Positions 17,030 to 26,146 of a DNA stretch of 48,881 nt are shown piece after piece. Where the stretch lies: the NCBI GenBank assembly GCA_028285035.1, contig JANQQF010000152.1, positions 1-48,881 on the forward strand, in the 5' to 3' direction. The notes below the pieces were generated by a model. The model ran no database searches. It had not been told where the DNA came from and saw only the letters and a list, made by a program, of their open reading frames with translations. The position numbers were made by a program, and so were the translations under genes. Each line of letters starts with the position of its first letter. Positions within the stretch are counted from its first letter, which is position 1. The DNA is from Phycisphaerae bacterium (GTDB taxonomy: Bacteria; Chloroflexota; Anaerolineae; 4572-78; J111).

Positions 17030-18661
17030 TTGAAAATTCATTGGACAACTATATCACTGTTATCTATCATCAGTATTACTATTTTTGTGCGGTGCAATTC
17101 TAATCCCCCCCCTGTATCACCCACAGACACTGCGTTACCCCCGCTAACTTCAGATGACGTCGTAGAGAACAATAAGGGTTCCCAAAATTTTTCCAGTAAC
17201 AGCAATTCAGTTGATCAACCACAAGGCGTTGATGTCATTGTCTTCGACATTACGGGAGGACCAGTTGACTTTTGTGATCGCTTAACCTTGAGTTTGACGG
17301 AGGCACAGGCAACATATGTGTTAGAATCATGCAAAAATGACAGTATAACGGGCAACTTAAGGAATGCTGACATTGGTACGATCGAAGCCTGGTACAAAAA
17401 TCTAGCAGGATTTTCCTTATCGCAAGAACGAAATCTTGATAGCGACGATTATTTGGTATCAAATATCACGTTTTCAGGGGCAGGTTCACTCACACCCAAT
17501 GAAACTCAGCAGCAAGTTATCATTGATTGGCTCAATGGTTTGTTTATTCGACTACGTCCACAGCAAGTTTCAGCCTCCGATACGGTATCGGGAGCAGCGT
17601 CAGCAGACATCGGGCTTTGTCCAGAGATTACGCGCCCAGCCCCTATCGTTGCTAATTTTGGTGATCCCACCCTAATTACCCTGATCACCCCTGATACTCA
17701 ATCCCGCTGTGATGTGGCCCTAGAAACACCACCGTTTGGTCGGTTCGTTGCCAGAAATGGCTATCTATTTTATCCAACATTCAACGCCGAAGTACAGACG
17801 ATTCAGGTGGTTCGAATTGGGATTGATGGAATACAACAGGAACTTGAATTTACAACGATTCCAATCAATGACACCAGCCGCTTCAGCTTCACTGTTTCCA
17901 ATGATGGCAATAAAATTGCTTGGGGGCACACCAATATCAATGCAGACTCAACACCGCATAATTCCATTCATGACGCTTGGCTCGCCAACATTGATGGCAG
18001 TGAACAACAGCGTCTACTCAACTCAGTTGAGTCACCCGGCACCAGCTTTTTAGAGTTTATTCGCTTTTCGCTCGATCAGAATACGCTATATTTTGCCTTG
18101 CAGCCAGAAGGGCTACGTGGCTCCATCTTCGATTTTAGCGGTCGATACAACAGCTTATATCGCGTGACTCGTAATGACCAGCTTGTACAATTGATTTACA
18201 ACTGCCCATTTCCTGAAAATGCATTTTGTATTGGCGATGTTTCTCACGATGCAAGTACATTTGTCTATGTGGATAAAGTGAGTCAAATGATCAATATCGT
18301 TGGGACAGAGGGGAACCCCTTGGCACGGGTAGAGCCGCCTGCCAATAATTTTATTGGGCAAGCCGTTTTCAGCCCACAGGGAACCATAGCCTTTATTTCG
18401 GCAGATTTGACCGAGGCGAATGAAGATACTCCGGCTCGTCCAAATCCTGGATACATCACCCTCATCGCCCCACCTTACACAACGGCAGCTAATCCAATTC
18501 TGATTGACAACAGCGTGGCTACGTTATGGGAATGGCTGGATGACAATAATCTACTTTACGGTGCAATGGATGAGTTTGGCAACATCGGGACCAATTTGGT
18601 AACACGACAAGGGCAGGTTGTCCCCTTATCCCCAAATTTCGCCCTTGCGATTTTACAGTAG
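17030..18661 (+). CDS. Secreted or lipid-anchored protein with a TolB-like beta-propeller region
   Basis: 543 residues from a TTG at 17030. The frame is open from a GTG at 16964, but a TATAAT -10 lies inside that extension. The TTG start gives K-I-H-W followed by a hydrophobic stretch (TTISLLSIISITIFV) and a Cys, a lipoprotein-like signal although the residue before the Cys is Arg, which is atypical. A Thr/Pro/Ser-rich linker follows. A first domain (about 60-175) has two cysteines (VDFCDRLTLSL...VLESCKND). The rest looks like repeated beta-strands of a TolB/WD-type propeller (RFSFTVSNDGNKIAWGH, FIRFSLDQNTLYFALQPE, AVFSPQGTIAFISAD). Function unknown, probably extracytoplasmic binding. It ends 4 nt before mtlD, suggesting co-transcription. 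Confidence 0.75.
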   Translation: MKIHWTTISLLSIISITIFVRCNSNPPPVSPTDTALPPLTSDDVVENNKGSQNFSSNSNSVDQPQGVDVIVFDITGGPVDFCDRLTLSLTEAQATYVLESCKNDSITGNLRNADIGTIEAWYKNLAGFSLSQERNLDSDDYLVSNITFSGAGSLTPNETQQQVIIDWLNGLFIRLRPQQVSASDTVSGAASADIGLCPEITRPAPIVANFGDPTLITLITPDTQSRCDVALETPPFGRFVARNGYLFYPTFNAEVQTIQVVRIGIDGIQQELEFTTIPINDTSRFSFTVSNDGNKIAWGHTNINADSTPHNSIHDAWLANIDGSEQQRLLNSVESPGTSFLEFIRFSLDQNTLYFALQPEGLRGSIFDFSGRYNSLYRVTRNDQLVQLIYNCPFPENAFCIGDVSHDASTFVYVDKVSQMINIVGTEGNPLARVEPPANNFIGQAVFSPQGTIAFISADLTEANEDTPARPNPGYITLIAPPYTTAANPILIDNSVATLWEWLDDNNLLYGAMDEFGNIGTNLVTRQGQVVPLSPNFALAILQ

Positions 18662-18665
18662 TCCG

Positions 18666-19835
18666 ATGAAGCAAGCGGTCATATTTGGGGCAGGCAATAT
18701 TGGGCGGGGCTTTATCGGCCAGTTATTTAGTGAGTCTGGCTATTTTGTGACCTTTGTTGATGTCAATCAACCCTTGATTGATGCGATAAATCAAGCAGGG
18801 TCATATCCTATTCATCTCGTTGACAATACAACTACCGAGACCGTTGTAATCGACTCGGTTCGTGCTATCTCAGCCAGCGGCTCTCAAGCCGTGGCTGATG
18901 CCATTGCCACAGCGGAAATTGGAGCTACGGCAGTGGGGGTGAATGTGCTGCCCCATATCGCTCCGGCAATTGCGCAAGGCATTATTGAAAGAGAAACTCG
19001 GCTAAACCAATCTCCGCTTAACCTCATCGTATGTGAAAACCTAAAAGGGGCAGCAAATCATCTACGAAGCCTCGTTTTGGCAGAGCTACCTAACCAACAC
19101 CACCAATTTCTCACAGAGAATATCGGCTTTGTTGATACAGTCATCGCTCGCATGGTTCCCTCTATTCCACCCCATTTACAGGCTAAAGATTCCAGCCTAA
19201 TCATTGTTGAACCATACAAAGACCTTCCAGTGGACGCCGATGGTTTTATAAACAATCCTCCCAAAATCACACATATGCTTCCCCATACGCCCTTTGAGTT
19301 TTATACAGATCGCAAACTGTATATTCATAACGCTGGACACGCTGTTTTAGGGTATTTGGGATATCTAAGTGGGTACAAATATGGCTATGACGCGTTACGT
19401 ACGAGAGAAATTTTTGAGGTTGTTCAGGGGGCAATGCGTGAATCCCAGCAGGCTATTGAAAAGAAGTATGATCAACCAGAGGGCAGCCTTGATGACTTTG
19501 TTTCCGATTTATTGCGCCGTTTTAAGAACAGCGCCTTAGGGGATACCAACTTTAGGTTAGGACGTGACCCCATCCGGAAACTTGGTCGGCAGGATCGCTT
19601 GATCGGGGGGGCGCGGAATGCAATTGAACAAGATATTGTGCCAAAAAATTTGGTCAAAGGCATTGTGGCGGGGCTAAGATTTGATCCGACGGATGATCCA
19701 ATTGCAAGGCAACTACAACAGACCTTACAACAGAATGGCATTGAGGTTGTGTTAGATACTATCTGCGGGTTATCTAAGCCATCGCGTCTACGAGACCTTA
19801 TCTTGCAGGCTCACGCTTCAACAAACGATCTGTAG
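18666..19835 (+). CDS. mtlD: Mannitol-1-phosphate 5-dehydrogenase
   Basis: 389 residues, close to the family's usual 380-390. The family interconverts mannitol 1-phosphate and fructose 6-phosphate with NAD(H). The Rossmann motif is [15 protein letters not shown] at the N-terminus. Other family segments include [25 protein letters not shown] and [17 protein letters not shown] with the conserved Lys/Asn/His region. The frame extends upstream to 18618, but the ATG at 18666 places the Rossmann fold at the protein start. It follows the preceding stop by 4 nt without a clear Shine-Dalgarno, so translational coupling is likely. Its last 38 bases overlap the 3' end of the convergent fni gene. No mannitol PTS gene is nearby, so the direction in vivo (mannitol synthesis or use) is open. 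Confidence 0.9.
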   Translation: MKQAVIFGAGNIGRGFIGQLFSESGYFVTFVDVNQPLIDAINQAGSYPIHLVDNTTTETVVIDSVRAISASGSQAVADAIATAEIGATAVGVNVLPHIAPAIAQGIIERETRLNQSPLNLIVCENLKGAANHLRSLVLAELPNQHHQFLTENIGFVDTVIARMVPSIPPHLQAKDSSLIIVEPYKDLPVDADGFINNPPKITHMLPHTPFEFYTDRKLYIHNAGHAVLGYLGYLSGYKYGYDALRTREIFEVVQGAMRESQQAIEKKYDQPEGSLDDFVSDLLRRFKNSALGDTNFRLGRDPIRKLGRQDRLIGGARNAIEQDIVPKNLVKGIVAGLRFDPTDDPIARQLQQTLQQNGIEVVLDTICGLSKPSRLRDLILQAHASTNDL

Positions 19836-20829
19836 TTTGCAAAGCGACGATTGACTCTGCTCCAATGGCAAACATAGCCACTTGAAGTTCAGTTTTAGCA
19901 ATTTCGATTTCCTGTAACACAGCTTCAGTTGATTTCACCGCCGCCTTTAAGAACGGCCCAGCCATCCCCCCCAAATGGGCACCCAAGGCAATACATTTTG
20001 CGATATCTAGCCCATTTCGTAGGCCGCCACTGGCAATAATCTTGGTGGCTGGATGCCCATCTTTAACCGCCACAATACTTTCTGCTGTCGGAATACCCCA
20101 GTCAACAAAAGTCGCGGCCACTCGACGATGAATCTCGCTGGGTGCACGATACATTTCGACCTGGCTCCAACTTGTCCCCCCTGCGCCAGCCACGTCAATC
20201 ACAGCCACGCCTGCATCACCAAGCCGACGGGCTGTATCGGCTGAGAATCCCCAGCCGACTTCTTTGGCGATAACAGGTACAGGTAATGTATTGCAAACGG
20301 CTTCGATTTTATGCAGTAATTGACTAAAATCGCCATCACCTTCAGGTTGCACGGCCTCTTGCAAGGCATTCAGATGCAAAATCAACGCATCCGCTCCAAC
20401 CATATCGACAGCCCGCTGACAGTGTTCAACTGTGTAGCCATAGTTCAGTTGGACCGCTCCCAAATTAGCAAACAACAAAATTGAGGGGGCAATTGGCCGA
20501 ACCCGAAAGCTCTCTGCCAAGGCTTTATCTTCAAGGGCAGCACGTTGCGAGCCAAGCCCCATCGCAATCCCGGTTATTTCTGCTGCTTCCGCTAAATGTC
20601 GATTAATTACTTGGGCTTGTTCAGTGCCACCGGTCATTGAAGAAATGAGAAGAGGGGCTTGTAATGTTTTACCCAAAAACTCAAGTGAGATATCTACGCA
20701 GTCTAAATTAATTTCAGGCAGGGCCTGATGCAAAAAATGATACTTTTCTAAACCTGTGGTTAGTTGTCGAAAGTTAACATCTTCTTCCAAATTGATCCGA
20801 ATATGATCCGCTTTTCTTTGCTCGTGCAT
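19798..20829 (-). CDS. fni: Type 2 isopentenyl-diphosphate delta-isomerase (FMN-dependent)
   Basis: 343 residues, the normal length. It converts isopentenyl diphosphate to dimethylallyl diphosphate using reduced FMN and Mg2+. It begins with the typical [16 protein letters not shown] and has [34 protein letters not shown], the [12 protein letters not shown] segment with the family's conserved Gln and Glu, KEVGWGFS, and the FMN-phosphate region [29 protein letters not shown] (residues about 265-293). It is a single gene convergent with mtlD, with a 38-base overlap of the 3' ends. It indicates an isoprenoid pathway for carotenoids, quinones or lipids elsewhere in the genome. Confidence 0.95.
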   Translation of the reverse strand: MHEQRKADHIRINLEEDVNFRQLTTGLEKYHFLHQALPEINLDCVDISLEFLGKTLQAPLLISSMTGGTEQAQVINRHLAEAAEITGIAMGLGSQRAALEDKALAESFRVRPIAPSILLFANLGAVQLNYGYTVEHCQRAVDMVGADALILHLNALQEAVQPEGDGDFSQLLHKIEAVCNTLPVPVIAKEVGWGFSADTARRLGDAGVAVIDVAGAGGTSWSQVEMYRAPSEIHRRVAATFVDWGIPTAESIVAVKDGHPATKIIASGGLRNGLDIAKCIALGAHLGGMAGPFLKAAVKSTEAVLQEIEIAKTELQVAMFAIGAESIVALQTTDRLLKREPAR

Positions 20830-21011
20830 TTTTTCACCTATCCAAATTGAAACGACAGGAGTGTACCAGTCTCAGATAAGGGAGTCAAACGATCAATGAA
20901 ACTGGATTTGGAGACAAATTTAGGCTAGGCGTAACTAATCCGGACCTTGGGGGTTTATCAGTGAGGATGTTCAACAAAACGCGAGTCCTTTTCCTTTATA
21001 TAGGTTCACGG

Positions 21012-21040
21012 TTGACACTTTATAAAGGCATTGGTACAAT
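21012..21040 (+). promoter_or_regulatory. Strong sigma-70-type promoter of acpP
   Basis: TTGACA (21012-21017), a 17-bp spacer, TACAAT (21035-21040). Eleven of twelve bases match consensus. The start is predicted near 21047, giving a leader of about 63 nt. Confidence 0.85.
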
Positions 21041-21109
21041 GCGCCTTATTTTTGCAAATCGTGTAGAAAATAACAAACTTAATATAAAATTGTAAGGAGA
21101 TGCATTAGC

Positions 21110-21349
21110 ATGGCAGATGAATTCTTTGACAAAGTAAAGGCAACCATTATGGAACAGTTGGGTGCTGATGAAGGCGATATCAAAATGGACGCCAATTTCC
21201 GTGATCATTTAGAGGCAGACTCACTTGACCTAGTTGAGTTGATTATGGCCTTTGAAGAGGAATTTGACGTTGAAATTTCTGATGAAGAAGCCCAAAAAAT
21301 CGCAACAGTGGGTGATGCAGTTAACTACTTGAAAGAACATAGTAGCTAA
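21110..21349 (+). CDS. acpP: Acyl carrier protein
   Basis: 79 residues, acidic, all helical. The 4'-phosphopantetheine attachment motif [18 protein letters not shown] has the modified Ser at position 38. The N-terminus [16 protein letters not shown] and C-terminus [12 protein letters not shown] are standard. It carries growing acyl chains in fatty-acid synthesis. An AAGGAG lies 11 nt before the ATG. It is alone, with a near-consensus promoter and its own terminator, and no fab genes are adjacent. High expression is expected. Confidence 0.96.
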   Translation: MADEFFDKVKATIMEQLGADEGDIKMDANFRDHLEADSLDLVELIMAFEEEFDVEISDEEAQKIATVGDAVNYLKEHSS

Positions 21350-21376
21350 TTTACCTTCACCTTTTGTGCGTTTCAT

Positions 21377-21409
21377 AAAGCCCGTATCGTTTGATGCGGG
21401 CTTTTAATT
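21377..21409 (+). terminator. Terminator of acpP
   Basis: aaagcccgtat pairs with atgcgggcttt, followed by a T-rich stretch. The Shine-Dalgarno of mobA lies immediately downstream. Confidence 0.8.
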
Positions 21410-21424
21410 TTAGGAGGATTAACA

Positions 21425-22018
21425 TTGGTCAGCATCGCCATATTAGCGGGTGGACAAAGTAAACGGATGGGGCAAGATAAGGCGTTCCTAGATGTCGGTG
21501 GGGAAACGGTCATTGAACGGGTGATCAGAACTGTACAGCCGTTTACTGATGATCTGTTTATTGGCACCAATAGCCCCGAAAAGTATCAACCGTTTGGCCT
21601 TCGTATGGTTCCCGATATCTACCCTGACAAAGCAGCCCTAGGGGGGATTTATACCGCAATTTCAGCAGCACACCATCCTCATGTCCTGATCTTAGCTTGT
21701 GATATGCCTTTACTGAATGGGGCATTGTTGCAACACCTGATGAGTTTAGCGCCAACCAGTGACATCATCGCGCCGTTAATTGATCCCCCTCAGCCTGAAA
21801 CCATGCATGCGGTATACAGCAAACGTTGTTTACCGGCCATCAAAGAACGACTTGAGGCAAATAGACTGCGGATTATTGGCTTTTTTGAGGATGTTAGAGT
21901 GCATTATCTTTTACGGGACGAGGTCGCTCAATTGGATCCAAATTTCTATTCCTTCATTAATATGAATACGCCGGCAGATTTAGAGCAAGTTCGTCAACTT
22001 GTTGATGAATTGCCATAG
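21425..22018 (+). CDS. mobA: Molybdenum cofactor guanylyltransferase
   Basis: 197 residues. The start is a TTG, fixed by AGGAGG at 21412-21417 with a 7-nt gap. The nucleotidyltransferase signature IAILAGGQSKRMGQDKAFLDVGG opens the protein, followed by PDIYPDKAALGGIYTAISAA (GTP/metal region) and LACDMPLL with the metal-binding Asp. MobA attaches GMP to molybdopterin-Mo to give the guanine dinucleotide cofactor used by DMSO-reductase family enzymes. No other moa/moe genes are near. Another NTP-transferase specificity, such as MocA-type cytidylyl transfer, cannot be excluded from motifs alone, but the sequence fits MobA best. Confidence 0.87.
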   Translation: MVSIAILAGGQSKRMGQDKAFLDVGGETVIERVIRTVQPFTDDLFIGTNSPEKYQPFGLRMVPDIYPDKAALGGIYTAISAAHHPHVLILACDMPLLNGALLQHLMSLAPTSDIIAPLIDPPQPETMHAVYSKRCLPAIKERLEANRLRIIGFFEDVRVHYLLRDEVAQLDPNFYSFINMNTPADLEQVRQLVDELP

Positions 22019-22062
22019 TTTGAGTAACGATTATCTAGGAAATTTATAATTCTATAAATTGA

Positions 22063-22092
22063 TTGTATTTCTTAGCAATGTTATGTTATAAT
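22063..22092 (+). promoter_or_regulatory. Promoter of the GAF/PAS histidine kinase gene
   Basis: TTGTAT (22063-22068), an 18-bp spacer and TATAAT (22087-22092), with TG one base before the -10 (TGTTATAAT): a good extended -10 promoter. Confidence 0.6.
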
Positions 22093-22124
22093 TCCGATAG
22101 GCTTGAATTAGGAGGAGAGTCCCA

Positions 22125-23666
22125 ATGCTAGTGGAGCCAATCATGCAACAAGGTACAAACGAGAGCTTAGATTTACTTAACCGGATTAGTGACGAACTCA
22201 ACAAGGACTTAGACCCTGACAAGATGCTACGGCGTGTATTGGATTTAACGGTCTCTCACCTAAATGCCAGTACGGGCAGTGTGATGCTGTTTGACAAACA
22301 AAATCGGGTCTCCGCTTTTATCCTACAACAAGAAGATCTCAGTCAAGATCGGGCCAATCGAATTGTGGGCACGGTGTTAGATGAAGGGTTTGCGGGGTGG
22401 GTCCTCAAAAATGGTGAAGGCGGCATCATCGATGACACTCGGCACGATAGTCGCTGGGTGGTGTATGACAATCAGCCCTATGATGTCCGCTCAGTCATTG
22501 GAACGCCGCTTCGTCGTCGACAGCGCGTCATTGGTGTCCTCACCTTGGTCCACGATGAACCGCATCAATTTAAGCAAGATAACTTGCCGCTTCTCAATGC
22601 AATCGCCGGGCAGGCGGCAATTGCCCTTGAAAACGCCAGTCTCTTCAAAGAAACCGAACAAGAACGTAAAAAACTGTCAGCCATCATAAACAGCACTCAA
22701 GATGCAGTGATTGTGACCGATGAGCACAATAATGTTCTGCTTATTAACCCCGCTGCCCAAGAAATGATGGGATTGGGTGGGCATTTATGGGATGGACATG
22801 CGCTATCTCAACTGACCAGCAACGAAGATCTCTTGCAAGTCGTTTCTCCAGATTCCCCATCGGTTCGTGAAGTCCCTCTGCCAGATGGGCGCACAATGTG
22901 GGCGAGTATCACCGATATTCCAGGTATCGGTCGGGTTACGGTTCTCCGCGATATCACCGCCTTCAAGGCTTTAGATAAGATGAAGCGCGATTTTGTCGCA
23001 GCCTTCACTCACGACTTACGAACACCACTCGCTACGGTCAAAGGTTATGTTGAATTGGTACGGATGGATGGGCCGCTGACGGAGCATCAAAAAGAAGATT
23101 TGGATGGTGTGACTCGAGCCGCTAATCTTATGAAGGCCCTCATCGAAGATTTATTACAGCTCAGCAAACTTGAGCGTCTCGAGCAACTGTCGCTTGAAGA
23201 AATTGATTTGGTTGAAGCTGTCTCGGAAAGTCTTAATACGATGAAACCATTGGCAAAGTCGAAGAAAATTGAGATGGTGATGGAAACGGATACCAATCAA
23301 TTAGTCATTGAAGGAAATCCAGTCCTACTTTCTCGGGCGGTTGGGAACTTAATCGACAACGCCATAAAATATACCCCCATCGGCGGTCAGGTTGCTATTG
23401 AGTTGAATTACAAAGATGATCAAGCGTTAGTCTCAGTGATTGATAATGGTCCAGGTATTCGGGCCAAAGATTTGCCCCGAGTTTTCGAAAAGTTTTATCG
23501 GGCGCGTGCTGAGGTGGATGATGATGTCCCTGGAACAGGGCTTGGTTTGGCCATTGTAAAATCAATTACCGAGCACCATCAAGGCAAAGTTTGGGTTGAA
23601 AGTGAATTTGAGCAGGGAAGCTCTTTTACCATAGCCTTACCCTTACTCAAAAATGGTAATGATTAA
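22125..23666 (+). CDS. GAF-PAS sensor histidine kinase
   Basis: 513 residues with no membrane segment, starting at an ATG with AGGAGGAG 6-7 nt upstream. GAF (about 15-170), PAS (180-275, with VIVTDEHNNVLLINPAAQEMMG), HisKA with the phospho-His in AAFTHDLRTPLATVKGY (about residue 296), then HATPase_c (NLIDNAIKYTP, DNGPGI, PGTGLGLAIVKSI). It is a soluble class I kinase of the WalK/PhoR type in its catalytic region. No response regulator gene is adjacent, so it is an orphan in this window. It converges with the wecA-like gene through a shared terminator. Confidence 0.92.
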   Translation: MLVEPIMQQGTNESLDLLNRISDELNKDLDPDKMLRRVLDLTVSHLNASTGSVMLFDKQNRVSAFILQQEDLSQDRANRIVGTVLDEGFAGWVLKNGEGGIIDDTRHDSRWVVYDNQPYDVRSVIGTPLRRRQRVIGVLTLVHDEPHQFKQDNLPLLNAIAGQAAIALENASLFKETEQERKKLSAIINSTQDAVIVTDEHNNVLLINPAAQEMMGLGGHLWDGHALSQLTSNEDLLQVVSPDSPSVREVPLPDGRTMWASITDIPGIGRVTVLRDITAFKALDKMKRDFVAAFTHDLRTPLATVKGYVELVRMDGPLTEHQKEDLDGVTRAANLMKALIEDLLQLSKLERLEQLSLEEIDLVEAVSESLNTMKPLAKSKKIEMVMETDTNQLVIEGNPVLLSRAVGNLIDNAIKYTPIGGQVAIELNYKDDQALVSVIDNGPGIRAKDLPRVFEKFYRARAEVDDDVPGTGLGLAIVKSITEHHQGKVWVESEFEQGSSFTIALPLLKNGND

Positions 23667-23685
23667 AGTTCATTGAATTAAATTC

Positions 23686-23722
23686 AAAAAGGCATCGCTC
23701 AATAAAAACGATGCCTTTTTTA
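23686..23722. terminator. Bidirectional terminator
   Basis: aaaaaggcatcg (23686-23697) and cgatgcctttttt (23709-23721) form a stem with flanking A-run and T-run between two convergent genes. Confidence 0.85.
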
Positions 23723-23741
23723 TTTCATCAAATAGATTTAC

Positions 23742-24860
23742 TCAAACTTCTTGTTTTAACGGTTTTTGGTTCGTGGCAGAGTTCCCAATCGATGGGGTAT
23801 CTAATCCTGTCCGAAATTTGTATGAGGGCTTAAATTCTAAGCGCCACAAGAGATAAATTGCTAATCCAGCCAGCGTCGCAGCAATTGCATACGCATCAAG
23901 CAATGAGGCCTGCGTGACAAAAATCGCGACCAAACCCAAAGCACCGTTGATTAAACTAACAATCAGGGCAACGGCTAAACCGCCATAACCCAAACGACTG
24001 AGCCGATGTGTGCTGTGGTCAACCCCCCCTCTAAAAAAGGAAACACCGCGCCGCATCCGCGAGATAAAAACGAGCGTTGTATCAAAAATAGGTAACCCCA
24101 GAACAATAATTGGGACCATCCACGTAATGAGAACCTCATTATCAGGAATGCGGATTTTGATCCCCAAAATTGCAATCAAAAAGCCCAAGAAAAGTGAACC
24201 CGAGTCTCCCATAAAAATCGTACTTTTGGGTAAGGGTAAATTGTATCGCGCAAACCCTAAGCTGGCGGCTGAAACAGCCGCAGCTAAAACTGAGACCAAG
24301 TATTGACCATTTAAGACCGCAATCAGCATAAAAATTGCGCTGGTCACGGCACTTGTCATTACGGCGACCCCATCCGCATTGTCCAGATAATTGATAGCGT
24401 TGGTGATAAACAATATCCAACATATGGTAATAACAAAATTAACAACCACCTCAGGTATAGGTAGGTTGATAAAGGTCAAATCAACACCAACGCCGGCAAA
24501 AAAGACCAAAATCGCTGGGATAAATTGCAATGCCAATTTTAGCCAAGCGGGCATTGCTTTACGGTCATCCCATAATCCAACGATCGCCATCAAAGACGCC
24601 CCCAGAACGATCAACAAAAACTCGGGGATCCTAAACGGGTCTCCAAAAACCGCCGTCACCAACAAAATTACGGTCAATAAAGCCACGACAGCAGCCACAT
24701 AAATGGCTAAGCCGCCCATCAGAGCTGTTGGTTCTGTATGGGCTCGGTCCGCTTTAGGCACTGCAATAAAGCCAGATTTTATGGCTAATTTCCGAACAAC
24801 GGGTGTACTGACAAAACTAAAAAATAAGGCTGAGGCAAAAATGATAATGATTGTGGTCAT
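23742..24860 (-). CDS. Polyprenyl-phosphate sugar-1-phosphate transferase (WecA/TagO/MraY family)
   Basis: 372 residues with about ten hydrophobic segments. The family transfers a HexNAc-1-phosphate from a UDP-sugar to undecaprenyl phosphate, the first step of O-antigen, teichoic-acid or other cell-surface glycan assembly. Conserved cytoplasmic motifs are present: VPKADRAHTEPTALMGG (the D-x-x-x-x-H-x family start), INYLDNADGVA (the catalytic Asp pair region), FMGDSGSLFLGFL, and the basic loop HSTHRLSRLG. WecA/TagO fits better than MraY by length and the HxxxHR-type loop, but the donor sugar cannot be read. AAAGGAA precedes the ATG. No other glycan genes are adjacent. Confidence 0.9.
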   Translation of the reverse strand: MTTIIIIFASALFFSFVSTPVVRKLAIKSGFIAVPKADRAHTEPTALMGGLAIYVAAVVALLTVILLVTAVFGDPFRIPEFLLIVLGASLMAIVGLWDDRKAMPAWLKLALQFIPAILVFFAGVGVDLTFINLPIPEVVVNFVITICWILFITNAINYLDNADGVAVMTSAVTSAIFMLIAVLNGQYLVSVLAAAVSAASLGFARYNLPLPKSTIFMGDSGSLFLGFLIAILGIKIRIPDNEVLITWMVPIIVLGLPIFDTTLVFISRMRRGVSFFRGGVDHSTHRLSRLGYGGLAVALIVSLINGALGLVAIFVTQASLLDAYAIAATLAGLAIYLLWRLEFKPSYKFRTGLDTPSIGNSATNQKPLKQEV

Positions 24861-24965
24861 GGTTAAATTCCTTTTGGGAATTGAGACACATAAAAATGGT
24901 ATTCAAAACTGTTTTTTAGACAAGTCAAGCATTACAATCGAATTACATAGGCTATTTAAAAATAT

Positions 24966-25011
24966 CTTAAAATAAAAATACCCTAGATTTTGTTAAAAAT
25001 CCAGGGTACTA
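24966..25011 (-). terminator. Terminator of the recombinase-like gene
   Basis: On the minus strand gtaccctggattttt, a short loop, aaaatctagggtatttttatttt: a long stem with a T-run about 40 nt after the stop codon. Confidence 0.85.
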
Positions 25012-25046
25012 TAGGCATTATTTAGTTATTCGGGCAAAGAATATTT

Positions 25047-25949
25047 TTACAATGTGGGGCTAGACAATTTATCCAGTTTGTCAGATGTTTCACGCCAGGT
25101 AATTTTGGATAGCCCTAACTTCTTTCGCAACTGCTCATGATCCATCTCATCCCGATAATCACGTACAGCTGAGGTCCAGCGTAACATTTCAAAAGATACT
25201 TGTTCGGGCAGCCCAGCATGTTCAGAGACATCTGCTAAAACATATTCTAAATTTCGCGGGGTACACTCAAATAAATTTTCTGATGGTTGGTACTTCTCCA
25301 AGTATTGATCCAATACAGGTAACAACTCTTTTGAGAAAGGTAATTTACGTTCCTTATGTTGCATTCGTGGGTTACTATATCGAATTAGAACCGTGGGTTC
25401 ATTTCCCATACGATTAATATCTCGCAAAGCAATACCCACACACTCTGATTTCTTGATGCCCGTTTGCAATACCAAATGGATCAAAAAATAGGGGCGGGGA
25501 TCGGGCTTATCGCCATTCATCTTATCCTCGGCAGCATCAATCAATTTCTCGACTTGGTCATCTTTTAAGAATTGAGGCAGGGGTGGCTTGACTTTTGTAT
25601 GAATAATAGCTGCCGCTGGATCATGTGGAATGACCTGGGCACTGGCGAGCCAATTGAAAAAGCTCTTCAAAGTCGTAATGCGTCGCGCATAGGATTTAGG
25701 GCTGCAGGGCACACCACGGTAATGAAGCAGCCAAGTTAAGAAATCGTTTAAATCTTTGGTTCCCATTTTGCTAATCGCGATATCAGGACCAAAATACTTC
25801 TGTAACAATCGTAAATCTCCCGCGAAGGCCTTAATGGTATGTTCCGAAAAGCCTTGCCGTAGCATATAATCATTGTAGGCTATTGACGCGGTAATCAATG
25901 TTGAATTTGAATCTAATGATTTTTCTTCGATAAGTTGAGCTTCTGCCAT
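25047..25949 (-). CDS. Tyrosine-recombinase-fold protein without catalytic residues
   Basis: 300 residues. The N-terminal half (about 20-115) matches the SAM-like core-binding domain of XerC/D-type integrases (YNDYMLRQGFSEHTIKAFAGDLRLLQ...KSYARRITTLKSFFNWL). Residues 125-290 follow the catalytic-domain layout (LIHLVLQTGIKKSECVGI...LRWTSAVRDY...LRKKLGL). The catalytic set is largely gone. The first Arg of T-G-L-R-x-S-E is Lys166, the His of H-x-L-R-H is Phe253, the His of L-G-H is Leu280, and the Tyr nucleophile position is Ser289. Only the second Arg (R257) remains. It is probably a DNA-binding protein that cannot cut DNA. AAAGG before the ATG, a perfect-consensus promoter and a good terminator argue that it is expressed. 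Confidence 0.82.
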   Translation of the reverse strand: MAEAQLIEEKSLDSNSTLITASIAYNDYMLRQGFSEHTIKAFAGDLRLLQKYFGPDIAISKMGTKDLNDFLTWLLHYRGVPCSPKSYARRITTLKSFFNWLASAQVIPHDPAAAIIHTKVKPPLPQFLKDDQVEKLIDAAEDKMNGDKPDPRPYFLIHLVLQTGIKKSECVGIALRDINRMGNEPTVLIRYSNPRMQHKERKLPFSKELLPVLDQYLEKYQPSENLFECTPRNLEYVLADVSEHAGLPEQVSFEMLRWTSAVRDYRDEMDHEQLRKKLGLSKITWRETSDKLDKLSSPTL

Positions 25950-26015
25950 AATAGTACCTTTCTTTAATTAATACTTTCCATAGATATATGTTATAGAGTA
26001 TTTACTCTGATATAT

Positions 26016-26034
26016 ATGTCATTTGCTTTGACAT
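26016..26034. promoter_or_regulatory. Possible operator at the recombinase-like gene's start site
   Basis: atgtca (26016-26021) and tgacat (26029-26034) form an inverted repeat over the predicted transcription start of the minus-strand promoter. Autoregulation by the recombinase-like protein is a guess. Confidence 0.35.
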
Positions 26035-26039
26035 AAGCG

Positions 26040-26068
26040 ATTATAGTCGACTTTATCAAAGATGTCAA
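26040..26068 (-). promoter_or_regulatory. Perfect sigma-70 consensus promoter
   Basis: On the minus strand TTGACA (26068-26063), a 17-bp spacer, TATAAT (26045-26040): twelve of twelve consensus bases. It drives the recombinase-like gene 25047-25949 with a leader of about 85 nt. Confidence 0.85.
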
Positions 26069-26146
26069 GGCTATACGAAAGTTGTTTCATAGTCTATCAC
26101 AGTCAAGTATAGATGAGCAACTCATTAGGTAAATTTCATTTTAGCT

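Noticed and set aside
21110..22018. acpP and mobA as a functional operon
   Set aside because: A terminator lies between them and their pathways are unrelated; read-through is possible but no link is supported.
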